NCBI GenBank assembly: GCA_013822425.1
Contig: PNKL01000004.1
Coordinates: forward strand, 54,162-118,161
Length of the DNA: 64,000 nt
Direction of reading: 5' to 3'
From: Gemmatimonas sp.
Lineage (GTDB): Bacteria; Gemmatimonadota; Gemmatimonadetes; Gemmatimonadales; Gemmatimonadaceae
The notes under the pieces are model-generated. The model was not told where the DNA came from. It saw only the letters and a list, made by a program, of their open reading frames with translations, and searched no databases. The translations under genes and the position numbers were made by a program. This document shows positions 1 through 8,800 of the stretch, in pieces (the first letter of the stretch is position 1; every line of letters begins with the position of its first letter).

Positions 1-315
1 GTGCAGGCCAAGCCGCACGCCAAGGTAACGCTGCGCGCCGGGATGCACGACCTGAGCCTCACCGAGTCATCGGACCTGTGGTACCTTGGCGGTGGTGCCT
101 TCGACGCGCGCGTCTTCGGCTACACGGGGCGTCCGTCGAGCACTTCGACGTCGCTTGCCCGCGTCTCCGATCTGTCCATCGCCTGGCAGGCGCACAAGCG
201 GCTCGTCGTGGAACTCTACGGCGCCGCGGCGCGCGGTGGCGCCGTGGTGAAAGGGGCGTACAGCGGCTCGCGCGATGCGCGCTTTGTGTATCTCGAGACT
301 ACGTTTACCCGCTGA
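1..315 (+). CDS. C-terminal end of an outer-membrane porin-like protein (alginate-export-like), partial
   Basis: The reading frame is open from the first base of the window and ends at the TGA at 313-315, so only the last 104 residues are visible and the GTG at base 1 is probably not the true start. The fragment alternates short amphipathic strands with turns, for example LSIAWQAHKRLVVELYG and ARFVYLETTF, as expected for the last strands of an outer-membrane beta-barrel. It ends FTR rather than on the usual terminal aromatic residue. The pattern of an antiparallel strand followed by a Gly/Ala-rich turn resembles the alginate-export family of 18-strand porins, but this rests on recall of the fold pattern only. 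It sits 86 bp upstream of nrfH on the same strand, so it may belong to a nitrite or other anaerobic respiration locus. Confidence 0.5.
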   Translation: MQAKPHAKVTLRAGMHDLSLTESSDLWYLGGGAFDARVFGYTGRPSSTSTSLARVSDLSIAWQAHKRLVVELYGAAARGGAVVKGAYSGSRDARFVYLETTFTR

Positions 316-401
316 GTGATGACGCACGCCGCATTCGCAGCCACGGTACGAGGGCGACCGATGATGACGACGCCCGGCGTGCCTTCCCGGGCAGCTGACC
401 G

Positions 402-872
402 ATGACCAAGTGGATCCTGTTCGTGATCGCCGCGACGCTCGGCACGGCCGGCGGCTTGGGCGGCTACACGTTCATCGCCGCCAAGGGCTACTCGTACCTG
501 ACCAACGACGCCGCGGCCTGCGCCAATTGCCACGTGATGCGCGAGCACTTCGCCGCGTGGGAGAAGTCGAGTCATCGCCATGTGGCGGTGTGCAACGACT
601 GCCACGCCCCGCATGACAATGCGGTGCACAAGTACCTGGTGAAGGGCGAGAACGGCTTCGTGCACTCCATGAACTTCACGACCGGGCGGCACCCCGATCC
701 GCTGCGCATCCGCGCCAAGAACCGCCGCGTCACGCAGGACGCCTGCCTGAGCTGTCATGCGGACCTGGCCGCGGGCATGACGCCGGGGGCGCGCGTGGGG
801 CATGCGGCCGCTGGCGACGACGCGCTCGATTGTATTGCCTGCCACCGCTACGTCGGACACTGGGTACGGTGA
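402..872 (+). CDS. nrfH: Cytochrome c nitrite reductase small subunit (NrfH), membrane quinol oxidase
   Basis: This 156-residue protein has one N-terminal membrane segment (about residues 4-26) followed by four CxxCH heme-binding motifs at about residues 40, 64, 115 and 144. This is the NapC/NirT-type tetraheme architecture. The first motif reads CANCHVM; in the NrfH family the methionine two residues after the histidine of heme 1 is the distal ligand, and that residue is kept here. NrfH anchors NrfA to the cytoplasmic membrane and passes electrons from menaquinol to it on the periplasmic side. The ATG is the first in the frame, and the length matches the family (about 150-180). nrfA follows 86 bp downstream with only a short repeat-rich gap, so co-transcription is likely. 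Confidence 0.94.
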   Translation: MTKWILFVIAATLGTAGGLGGYTFIAAKGYSYLTNDAAACANCHVMREHFAAWEKSSHRHVAVCNDCHAPHDNAVHKYLVKGENGFVHSMNFTTGRHPDPLRIRAKNRRVTQDACLSCHADLAAGMTPGARVGHAAAGDDALDCIACHRYVGHWVR

Positions 873-876
873 GGCG

Positions 877-915
877 GATGGTGATGGTAGATGGTAGGTA
901 GTAGATGGTGGATGT
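877..915 (+). repeat. GATGGTAGA-word repeat in the nrfH-nrfA gap
   Basis: The gap just after the nrfH stop consists of reiterated GATGGT and GTAGATGGT words. The same word family recurs at 23522-23590 (rsbU-rsmA gap, as a palindrome) and at 49852-49882 (downstream of galK). It is followed at about 918-945 by GATTGTGATTCC-like words that resemble another intergenic family seen at 26244-26370 and 43217-43284. The function is unknown. Confidence 0.6.
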
Positions 916-958
916 GATTGTGATTCCTGATTGTCGATCCTCGATGGAGATTCCTCCC

Positions 959-2344
959 ATGTTCGTTCGTTCCCGCCGCGGCGTCACGATGCTGACGCTG
1001 ATTCTCGTTGCCGTCGCGTTCGGCCTTGCGGCCATTCTCGCGGGCTTCATGCTGCGCGACATCACGCGCAAGCAGGACGAGGCGCGCAACCCGTTCTATC
1101 GTGTCGTCGAGCTCACCGACACGACGACCGACGCCGCGCTGTGGGGGAAGAACTTCCCCCTGCAGTACGACGGCTACCTGCGCACCGTCGACATGGTGCG
1201 CACGCGCTACGGCGGCAGCGAGGCGATGCCGCAAGCGCCCACGACGCGCGACCCGCGCGAGGTCGTCTCGCAGTCGCGGCTCGAGGAGGACCCGCGGCTG
1301 GTGCAGATGTGGGCGGGGTACGCGTTCGCCAAGGACTTCCGCGAGGAGCGCGGGCACGCGTACATGCTCACCGACCAGATGTACACGGAGCGGCAGCAGG
1401 TCGTGAAGCAGCCGGGGACGTGCATCAACTGCCACGCCTCGACGTACGCCTCGATGATCCGGCTCGGCAACGGCGACGTGATGAAGGGGTTCGAGGCGCT
1501 CAACAAGCTGCCGTACTTCGACGCGCTCAAGGAGACGGGGAAGCATCCGGTATCATGCGTGGACTGCCACGATCCGGCCTCGATGGCGCTGCGCATCACG
1601 CGCCCGGCGTTCATGGAAGGGATTCGCGCCTACAAGGCCTCACTCGGCATCGCGAACTACGACGTGAACACGCAAGCGACGCGCGCCGAGATGCGCAGCT
1701 ACGTCTGTGGACAGTGCCACGTGGAGTACTACTTCAAGGGCCCCGACAAGCGCCTCACGTACCCGTGGGCCAACGGGCTCGCCGGCGACTCGATCCTCGC
1801 CTACTACCAGAAGGACGGGCACAAGGACTGGGTGCATACGGCGTCGGGCGCGCCGGCGCTCAAGGCGCAGCACCCGGAGTTCGAGCTGTTCAGCCAGGGC
1901 ATCCACGCCAGGAGCGGCGTGGCCTGCGCCGACTGCCACATGCCGTTCCAGCGCGCGGGGGCGCAGAAGATCAGCGACCACCACGTGCAGAGCCCGATGC
2001 TGATGGTGAACCGCGCCTGCCAGACGTGCCACAAGCAGTCGGAAGAGGAACTCAAGGGGCGCGTGACGCTCATCCAGGACCGCACGTTCGGCATGCGCAA
2101 CATGGCGATGGACGCCCTGCTCGAACTCATCGCCGACGCGGCGACGGTCCGGAAGACCGACTCCACCAGCGCGGCACTGAAGAAGGCGCAGGATTACCAG
2201 CGCCAGGCGCAGTTCCTGCTGGACTTCGTGGAAGCGGAGAACAGCGTGGGGTTCCATGCGCCGCAGGAGGCGGCACGGCTGCTGCAGAAATCGACTGATT
2301 TCTCGCGGAAGGGGCAGATGGCACTGCGGCCCTTGATGAGATAA
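959..2344 (+). CDS. nrfA: Ammonia-forming cytochrome c nitrite reductase (NrfA), CxxCH-type
   Basis: The enzyme reduces nitrite to ammonium with six electrons in the periplasm and receives electrons from NrfH. I chose the ATG at 959 (461 residues) over the upstream ATG at 905, because GGAGA at 946-950 sits 8 bp before it and the product then begins with a basic N-terminus and one hydrophobic signal/anchor segment (about residues 8-32). Five c-type heme motifs follow: CINCH (about 155), CVDCH (200), CGQCH (250), CADCH (323) and CQTCH (354). The Tyr after heme 3 (CGQCHVEYY), the KRLTYPW stretch and the GIHARSG histidine region match the NrfA active site and calcium site. The first, catalytic heme motif is CxxCH, not the classical CxxCK. 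No dedicated CxxCK lyase (NrfEFG) is visible in the window. Confidence 0.93.
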   Translation: MFVRSRRGVTMLTLILVAVAFGLAAILAGFMLRDITRKQDEARNPFYRVVELTDTTTDAALWGKNFPLQYDGYLRTVDMVRTRYGGSEAMPQAPTTRDPREVVSQSRLEEDPRLVQMWAGYAFAKDFREERGHAYMLTDQMYTERQQVVKQPGTCINCHASTYASMIRLGNGDVMKGFEALNKLPYFDALKETGKHPVSCVDCHDPASMALRITRPAFMEGIRAYKASLGIANYDVNTQATRAEMRSYVCGQCHVEYYFKGPDKRLTYPWANGLAGDSILAYYQKDGHKDWVHTASGAPALKAQHPEFELFSQGIHARSGVACADCHMPFQRAGAQKISDHHVQSPMLMVNRACQTCHKQSEEELKGRVTLIQDRTFGMRNMAMDALLELIADAATVRKTDSTSAALKKAQDYQRQAQFLLDFVEAENSVGFHAPQEAARLLQKSTDFSRKGQMALRPLMR

Positions 2345-2358
2345 GAGGGACGGGAGGT

Positions 2359-2567
2359 CGGAACGAGGAGGAGGTAGAGGCGTACGGCGTTCGGAACGAG
2401 GAGGCGGTAGAGGCGTACGGCGTTCGGAACGAGGAGGCGGTAGAGGCGTAGGGACGAGGGACGAGGGGCGGAACGGGGCGGGAGGTCTCGAGTGCGCCCC
2501 GAAAAACCACCCTCCTCGTTCCGCCCCTCGTCCCTCCTTGCTGAGCCTCTACCGCTTCCTCGTTCCG
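2359..2567. repeat. Large intergenic palindromic repeat, copy A, with 33-bp tandem amplification
   Basis: This element fills the gap between the convergent genes nrfA and virJ. The left arm starts with CGGAACGAGGAGG, and the right arm ends with its complement, CCTCGTTCCG, at 2567, directly against the virJ stop codon. The first part of the left arm is tandemly repeated with a 33-bp period, starting at 2359, 2392 and 2425. The arms run roughly 2425-2482 and 2506-2567 around a spacer of about 25 bp. Related copies lie at 11135-11276, 27065-27204 and 35188-35312. Transcribed, it would fold into a long hairpin and could act as a bidirectional terminator. Confidence 0.85.
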
Positions 2568-3281
2568 TTATCTCACGAGTGCTAGAATCGTCCTCCCAAT
2601 TTCCCCGTACGCCCCATCCAGGTGATGTCCACCGCTCATCTTCACTACCACCGCCGGCGGCGCGAGGTCGGGACAGATGGTGTTCGTCTCATCCTCGCCG
2701 TAGAAGCAGAGTAGTGGCGTGGTGCCGAGCCGGTGAATCTCGGGGAGCAGCGGCACATCGTCCGGTGTAGGCGCGGTGCGCAGCAGGTCGCGCATCCGGA
2801 AATGAAAGCTGGCCGTCCTCTCGCTGCCGATGAGCACCACGGCCGCAACGATCCCGCGCAGGTGCGGCGGGAGGCGGTTCACGGCGAAGGGCGCGACACC
2901 GGCGCCGCGTGAGTAGCCGATGACAAGCACCGAATCGCGATGCCATTTCGCGCGGTACGCGGTGATAATGCGTGCGAGATCGGCGGCGGCCTGGTCGGGC
3001 GTCTTTGCGGTCCACAGGTAGGCGCGCTGGTTGAAGCCGACCACCGGGATGCCCGCGGCCGCCAACTGCGCCGACACGCCCTCGTCGAGCGCCACCCAGC
3101 CGCCATCGCCGGTGAGGAAGACGGCGAAGAACCGCCCCGCGCCGGTCGCGGGCACCTCGGTGAGCGGCAGGTCGGCGAGCGCGGCCGCCTGCGCGCGCGC
3201 TGTGGAACTCGCGACCATCAGCGCGAGCAGCAGGAGGGCGCCGCGTGCGCCTTGGGTGATGCGGGCGATGCGGACGCTCAT
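2568..3281 (-). CDS. VirJ/AcvB-family alpha/beta hydrolase (candidate lysyl-phosphatidylglycerol hydrolase)
   Basis: This 237-residue protein has an N-terminal signal peptide (about residues 1-31, cleavage near ARAQ). An alpha/beta-hydrolase core then follows with the family signature FLTGDGGW (about 55-62), the nucleophile elbow GYSRGAG (Ser124) and a late histidine in GGHHLDG. The pattern matches the bacterial virulence protein family VirJ and the C-terminal half of AcvB. In rhizobia and Agrobacterium, acvB/atvA is encoded next to the mprF homologue lpiA, and AcvB has been shown to hydrolyse lysyl-phosphatidylglycerol. Here the start overlaps the end of mprF by 4 bp, the same partnership. 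The inferred role is periplasmic turnover of aminoacylated lipid. I cannot exclude another esterase activity. Confidence 0.8.
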   Translation of the reverse strand: MSVRIARITQGARGALLLLALMVASSTARAQAAALADLPLTEVPATGAGRFFAVFLTGDGGWVALDEGVSAQLAAAGIPVVGFNQRAYLWTAKTPDQAAADLARIITAYRAKWHRDSVLVIGYSRGAGVAPFAVNRLPPHLRGIVAAVVLIGSERTASFHFRMRDLLRTAPTPDDVPLLPEIHRLGTTPLLCFYGEDETNTICPDLAPPAVVVKMSGGHHLDGAYGEIGRTILALVR

Positions 3282-5842
3282 TTCGTCACGATCCCAGTGA
3301 CGCCGCCGGCGATGAGCGAGGCGACGTTGGTGAGAATCCGCGGCAGCATGAGCCCGCCGGGCGAGGCGAGATATCGGGGCTCCCAGACGGGATCGAACTT
3401 CTCCTTGTACTCGCGCAGTCCCTGGAAGTTGTAGAAGTTCTCGCCGAACCGGTACACGAAGGCGCCGATGCGATTCCAGAGCGGCGCGAGCGCGCGGTTC
3501 TCGAGGCCGGCCAGCGGCGCCATGCCGAGGTTGAAATGTCCGAACCCCTCGGCGCGGCCGTGCAGCATCAACTGAATGAACAGGTACTCCATCACGTTGT
3601 CAGGCGCCTGCGATGAGTAGCGCATCAGGTCCACCGTAATCTCGTCGCCGGGCTGACCGCGCAGGACATTGGCGAACGCGACGACGCGCCCCTCGCGCCG
3701 CACCACCGCCATCGGAAAGCGGCGGAGATACGATTCGCTGAAATAGCCGAGTGAGAATCCCTTCTCGCGCACGCGCTTGGCCGAGAGCCATTCGTCGGAG
3801 ACCTCGCGCAGCTCGGGGAGCAGTGCAGGGACGTCGTCCACGGGGACGATGCCGAACGCGCCGCCGTCCTTTTCTACCTGATTGACCACGCGCCGCATGC
3901 CCTTGCGCGCGCCCCCCTGCAGCGAGAAGTCGGCGAGGGGCACGCGCGCCTCTTCGCCGAGCTTGAGGAGCGAAAGCCCGAGGTCGAGGTAGAGCGGCAG
4001 GTTGTGCATGCGCACTTCGTAGAACACGGTGGCCGACCCGTGCCGGTCGGCGAGTTCACGAAAGCGCCACGCAAGCTCCTGGCGTTCGCGCGGCGCCCCC
4101 ACCGGATCGCCGCACGAAATGAACGAACGCCCGGCGACGCCGTACATCACGAAAGCGTTGCCGGCCTCGCTGAAGAGCAGCGACTTGTCGCCGAGCAGCG
4201 CCAGGTTCGCATGCACATCGGGGGAACGGTGCACGACGGCGGCGACGCGCTCGAGCACGGCATCGTCGGGCGGGGCGAACTGCGGTGGGGCAGGGCGCAG
4301 CAGCCGCTGCAGGGCCACCACGAGCAGCAGGCCCATGACGCCGACCGACGCGCGCAGGAAGCGCGGCGCGTCACCGCGCACGGCGAATTCCCACCACAAG
4401 TCGTGACTGTAGTCCACGTGCTTGTACGCGAAGAGCCCCAGCCAGAAGGTGGTGCCGACGGCGAGCGTGATGGCGGCGGTCCAGCCGGGGGAGAAGACCC
4501 CGCTCGTCATCGAGGCGCGGCGATAGAAATGCCGGCGCGCCGGCACCAGCGCGGTGAGCACCAGCGCCAGAAAGAGCGCTTCCTCGAAATCGCCGCCCTT
4601 GAGCAGCGACGCGACGATGCCGGCCACGAGGGCGGCGCTCGTCAGCCACCACGCCGCATCGAGCCGGCGGCCAAGGCCCCAGGCGAGCAGCAGCAGCGCC
4701 GCACCCGCCAGACTCGCCGTGAAGTGCGACAGCTCGATGATCGCGAGCGGCAGGATGTCAGCCAGCCAGTGGAGTCGGGACCGCACGCCCGGCGTGGCGC
4801 CCGACATCAGCAGGATGGTGCCCGAGACGAAGATCGTCAGCGCCAGCACGGACGGCACCACGCCCGGCACCCACCGCCCCGCCACCTGTGCCGCACGTGC
4901 GATGCCGTGGCGGGCGCGCGCCACCTCATGCGCCGCGAGCAGTGCGAGGGCGGCGCCAAGCGGAACGAGATAGTACACGGCGCGATACGCCAGCAGGGCG
5001 CCGACGAGCCCGGCCGCCGGAATCTCGTCCTTCAGGAGCACCACGATGACGGTCTCGAAGATGCCGATGCCGCCCGGCACGTGGCTCACGAGCCCGACGA
5101 CCTGCGCGAGCAGGAAGGCGGTGAGGAAGGCGCCGAATGGCACCGGATGGTCGCCCGGCAGCAGCGCGAACAGCACGGCGCCGGCCGCCACCCAGTCGAA
5201 CGACGACGCGGCCACCTGCGCGGCGGCCAGTGCGGGGCGCGGGAGGGTGAACTCCCACCCCTTCACCCGCAGCGGTGCGCGACGCAATGCACTCGCCGCG
5301 AGGTAGCCGAGCACGAGCAGCAGCAGCAGCGCGCCAACGACGGCGAGCGACGTCACGGGGAGGCCGAGCAGGTCGGGCGTGGCGCGGGGCTCGAGCAGCA
5401 GGACCGCGCCGCCGATGCTGAGCACGCCAAGCCAGAATGTCACCGCGTTGAAGCCGACGGCCAGCGCGATGTCGGCGCTCGACAGGCCCCACGCCGAGTA
5501 GAAGCGATAGCGCAGCGACCCGCCGAGCAGCATATGGAAGCCCAGCGACTGTGAGAGCGCGTAGGCCACGAAGCTCACGAAGGCGACGCGCCGCAGGGCG
5601 AGCGCGCGCTGCACGTAGCGCAGGGCCAGCCAGTCGTAGCTGATGAGCGCCGCGTAGCCGAGTGCCGTGAGCGCGAGGCCAGTGAGGAGGCGCGCACCCG
5701 GGACGGCGCGCAGCGCGAGGCGAATGTCCCGATAATGCAGCGTCGCCAGCTCGTGGTGCAGCGACCAGAGCGCCAGGCAAAACACGAGAGCCCCGGCAAG
5801 AACGCCGAGCGCGAGGCGCGAGTTGCGGAAGAAGTTTCGCAT
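3278..5842 (-). CDS. mprF: Phosphatidylglycerol lysyltransferase/flippase (MprF)
   Basis: At 854 residues this has full MprF length. The first 500 or so residues are strongly hydrophobic with many membrane segments (UPF0104-type flippase and linker helices). The last 300 or so form the soluble DUF2156 synthase domain, with stretches such as FISCGDPVGAPRERQ, VVNQVEKDGG, WLSAKRVREKGFSLG and HFNLGMAPLAGL that are typical of the transferase. MprF moves lysine (or alanine) from aminoacyl-tRNA to phosphatidylglycerol and flips the product outward, lowering the negative surface charge and giving resistance to cationic peptides. It lies between the GH18/deacetylase/GT2 fusion (49 bp upstream) and the VirJ-type hydrolase (4-bp overlap), so the three genes form one envelope operon. 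The amino acid used cannot be told from sequence. Confidence 0.93.
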   Translation of the reverse strand: MRNFFRNSRLALGVLAGALVFCLALWSLHHELATLHYRDIRLALRAVPGARLLTGLALTALGYAALISYDWLALRYVQRALALRRVAFVSFVAYALSQSLGFHMLLGGSLRYRFYSAWGLSSADIALAVGFNAVTFWLGVLSIGGAVLLLEPRATPDLLGLPVTSLAVVGALLLLLVLGYLAASALRRAPLRVKGWEFTLPRPALAAAQVAASSFDWVAAGAVLFALLPGDHPVPFGAFLTAFLLAQVVGLVSHVPGGIGIFETVIVVLLKDEIPAAGLVGALLAYRAVYYLVPLGAALALLAAHEVARARHGIARAAQVAGRWVPGVVPSVLALTIFVSGTILLMSGATPGVRSRLHWLADILPLAIIELSHFTASLAGAALLLLAWGLGRRLDAAWWLTSAALVAGIVASLLKGGDFEEALFLALVLTALVPARRHFYRRASMTSGVFSPGWTAAITLAVGTTFWLGLFAYKHVDYSHDLWWEFAVRGDAPRFLRASVGVMGLLLVVALQRLLRPAPPQFAPPDDAVLERVAAVVHRSPDVHANLALLGDKSLLFSEAGNAFVMYGVAGRSFISCGDPVGAPRERQELAWRFRELADRHGSATVFYEVRMHNLPLYLDLGLSLLKLGEEARVPLADFSLQGGARKGMRRVVNQVEKDGGAFGIVPVDDVPALLPELREVSDEWLSAKRVREKGFSLGYFSESYLRRFPMAVVRREGRVVAFANVLRGQPGDEITVDLMRYSSQAPDNVMEYLFIQLMLHGRAEGFGHFNLGMAPLAGLENRALAPLWNRIGAFVYRFGENFYNFQGLREYKEKFDPVWEPRYLASPGGLMLPRILTNVASLIAGGVTGIVTK

Positions 5843-5891
5843 GCCGGTTGGAATGTCCGCGCCGGGCGCCGTACGCGCACGGCGCGGACAC

Positions 5892-8800
5892 CTATCTGTT
5901 CGCCTCCACGGTCGCCTTCCGTTCCAGCGATCCCCAGCCCACGGTGCGGCCGCGCACCGCCGCCACGAACGACCGCACCACCACCCAGTACATCACCTGC
6001 CGATACGCGAATCGCTGCAGCACGATCAGCCAGGTGAGGGAATACTCCTCGTCAGGTTCCATTATGAAGGCAATCACCGCGCCAAGCCAATCGGCCACCA
6101 GGAAGACGGCATAGAAGAGCAGGATCTGGTACAGGTCGACCAGCGCGTAGGACTCCCCGAACGACTGCCAGGTCATCCACGCGGAAATGAGCCCCCACGC
6201 AAAGAGCAGGTCGGCGAGCGGCGAGAGCGCGGTGAGGATCAGCTGAAAGAGCCACGTGTTGGGCAGGGCGACCATGCCCACCGTGCCGTACGCGGGGTTG
6301 AACAACGCGTCGCGGTGCTTCCACGCGCACTGCAGCGTGCCGAACGACCAGCGGAAGCGCTGACGGGCGAGGCCGCGCAGCGTGTCCGGCGCCTCGGTCC
6401 ACGCGACCGCGCGCTCGGCGTATGCCACCGAATAGCCGGCGCGGTGCACCGCGATGGTCAGGTCCTGGTCCTCGGCCAGCGTGTCGTCGCTGAAGCCGCC
6501 GGCGGAAACGACCAGCTCCTTGCGCCACGCCCCCACGGCGCCGGGCACGACGGTGATGCAGTCGAGCAGGGCAAAGGCGCGGCGGTCGAGATTCTGGCTG
6601 GTGACGTACTCCAGCGCCTGCCAGCGCGTGACGAGGTTCAGGCGGTTGCCCACCTTGGCGTTGCCCGCCACCGCTCCCACGGCAGGGTCGGCCAGCGGGG
6701 CGACGAGTTCGACGACGGCCTGCCGCTCGAAGAGCGTGTCGGCATCCAGGCAGATGACGATGTTGGCCGAGGCGCGCGCGATGCCGTAATTCAATGCGCT
6801 CGCCTTGCCGCCGTTGGGCTTGGAGTAGACGGCGACGCGCGCGTTGCCGTCGAACGCGCGGCGCGCCACCGCATAGGTGTCGTCGGGCGATCCATCATCC
6901 ACCACCACCACGTCGAGCGCGCCCGGGTAGCGCTGCGCCAGCAGGGAGTGGACGGTGCGCTCGATGACCTTGGCCTCGCGGAAGGCGGGAACGATGACGG
7001 TCACGGGCGGCGCAAAGTTCGCGGGCGGCGCACGCGTGCCGCGCCCGCGCTGAATCAGCGCGAGCACAAGAATGAAGACGAGCCGTCCGACGCCAAGGAT
7101 GACGGCGGCGAAGAAGAGCCAGTACAGGCCCCAGTCCAGCGCGCCGATGGCGCCGAAGGCGAGCAGGTCCACCGATCGCTGGGCGGTGGAGCGCCGCGGC
7201 AGCGGCGGCATGGCCTCGTCGCGCGTGACGCCGGCGAGTTCCGAGGCGAGCACCAGCGTGTCGCCGCGCGCCTTGAGTGAGTCGATGATCGGACCGAGCG
7301 CCGCCACGGTGGCGGCGCGATCGCCGCCGCCGTCGTGCATGAGCACGATGCTGTTCCCGTCGCGTCGCTTGCGCAGGGTTTCGGCGATGATTGCACCAGG
7401 GTTCCGGAGCCGCCAGTCTTCGGAATCGATCCGCAGGCCCACCGACACGTACCCCAATGCGGTGGCCATCGCCACCGGATCGAGTTCTTCGGCCGTGGTG
7501 GGTTCGGCATCGCCGAAGTACGGCGGGCGGAAGAGCACGGTGCGACGGCCCAGCAGCGTCTCGATGAGCCGTTCGGTGGCCACGAGTTCGAGCCGCCCCA
7601 CCCACGGCGCGGTGAGCGACAGGTTGCGGTGCGTGTACGTGTGGTTGCCGATTTCGTGGCCTTCGCGATAGATGCGGCGCAGGAGACCGGGGCGATCGTC
7701 GGCGTCGCGGCCGACCACAAAGAACGTCGCGACGGCGCCGCGACTGCGCAGCGTATCGAGAATCGCCGGCGTCCAGCGCGCGTCCGGGCCATCGTCGAAC
7801 GTCAGCGCCACCTTGCCTTCGGAGGCGCCGAAGCGCTCGATGATCCACGGCGACGGCAGCGTCGTGAGCGACTCGGCGACGATGAGGCCACGGGTCGGGT
7901 CGAGCTGCACCGTGCGCGTGCCGCCCGCCGGTGGCGCGCGCAGGCGCAGCAGTTCGCCGTCGCCTTGGAACTCCACCTGGTAGCCGGCCGGAATCCGGGT
8001 GATCGCCGCCGGCTCCGTGGTGGCCGTGTGACGGTCGAGCAGCGCCCACAGCGAGGGATCCTCGGCGCCCAGCCGCCAGAGCGCGACGCCCGCCGCATGC
8101 AGGCGCGACACCGTGCCCAGGTGATTCCATCCCGTGGCGGCGTCCAGGAACCACGCCACGTGGCTCGTGCTGTCGGGGTCATCCCACGCGACGTAGGGAT
8201 TGAGCGACACGGAGTCGAAGTGCACGGTGCTGCGGCGCTCGCGCACCGTGCTGATCATCTCCTGAAAGGTGACGGCGCGGCCGTGCAGGCGGCCCCCCGC
8301 GTCGCTCCAGTCGTAGCCGAAGGCGCCGAGGGCGAGTATCGCCTTGGCCGGCCCGACGGCCGCCGACAGCGTGGCGGCATTCGTGTCGTACCACGCCTGG
8401 CTGGCGACCGGCCCCGGTTCGCCGCGTCCGAAATGCTCGTCGTAGAGCATCACGAAGACGTAGTCGCACGATGCGGCGACGGCGCGTGCGGTCGTCGCGT
8501 CCACGCCTGCGCCGATAGTGGCGGTGACCATCCGTCCGGCAGGCGCAAGCGCGGCGCGCAGGTCACGAAGGAACCGCACCCAGTCGTCGGCGAGGTCGTC
8601 GGGGACTTCCTCGAAATCGATGGTAATGCCGGCCAGCGCGTATTGTCGGGCGACCGCGGCGAGTCGGGCGATGGCGCGGTGTCGCGCGTCGGGGTGCGTG
8701 AGGAGGCGGCGCAGGCCGTGCGTGGCAAAGACCCCCGAGCGCGAATCGAAGTTGCTCACCATCGCGAGGATGCGCGGGCGCGTGGCCGGTGGGAGCATCT

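Noticed and set aside
2359..2457. 33-bp tandem repeats considered as a CRISPR array
   Set aside because: The units are directly abutting with no spacers, only three are present, and they belong to the arm of a palindromic element.
4004..5554. Long plus-strand open frame opposite mprF (over 500 codons)
   Set aside because: It is rich in Arg, His, Gln and Glu with no fold-like pattern, as expected for the antisense frame of a GC-rich gene. mprF on the other strand is conserved along its whole length.
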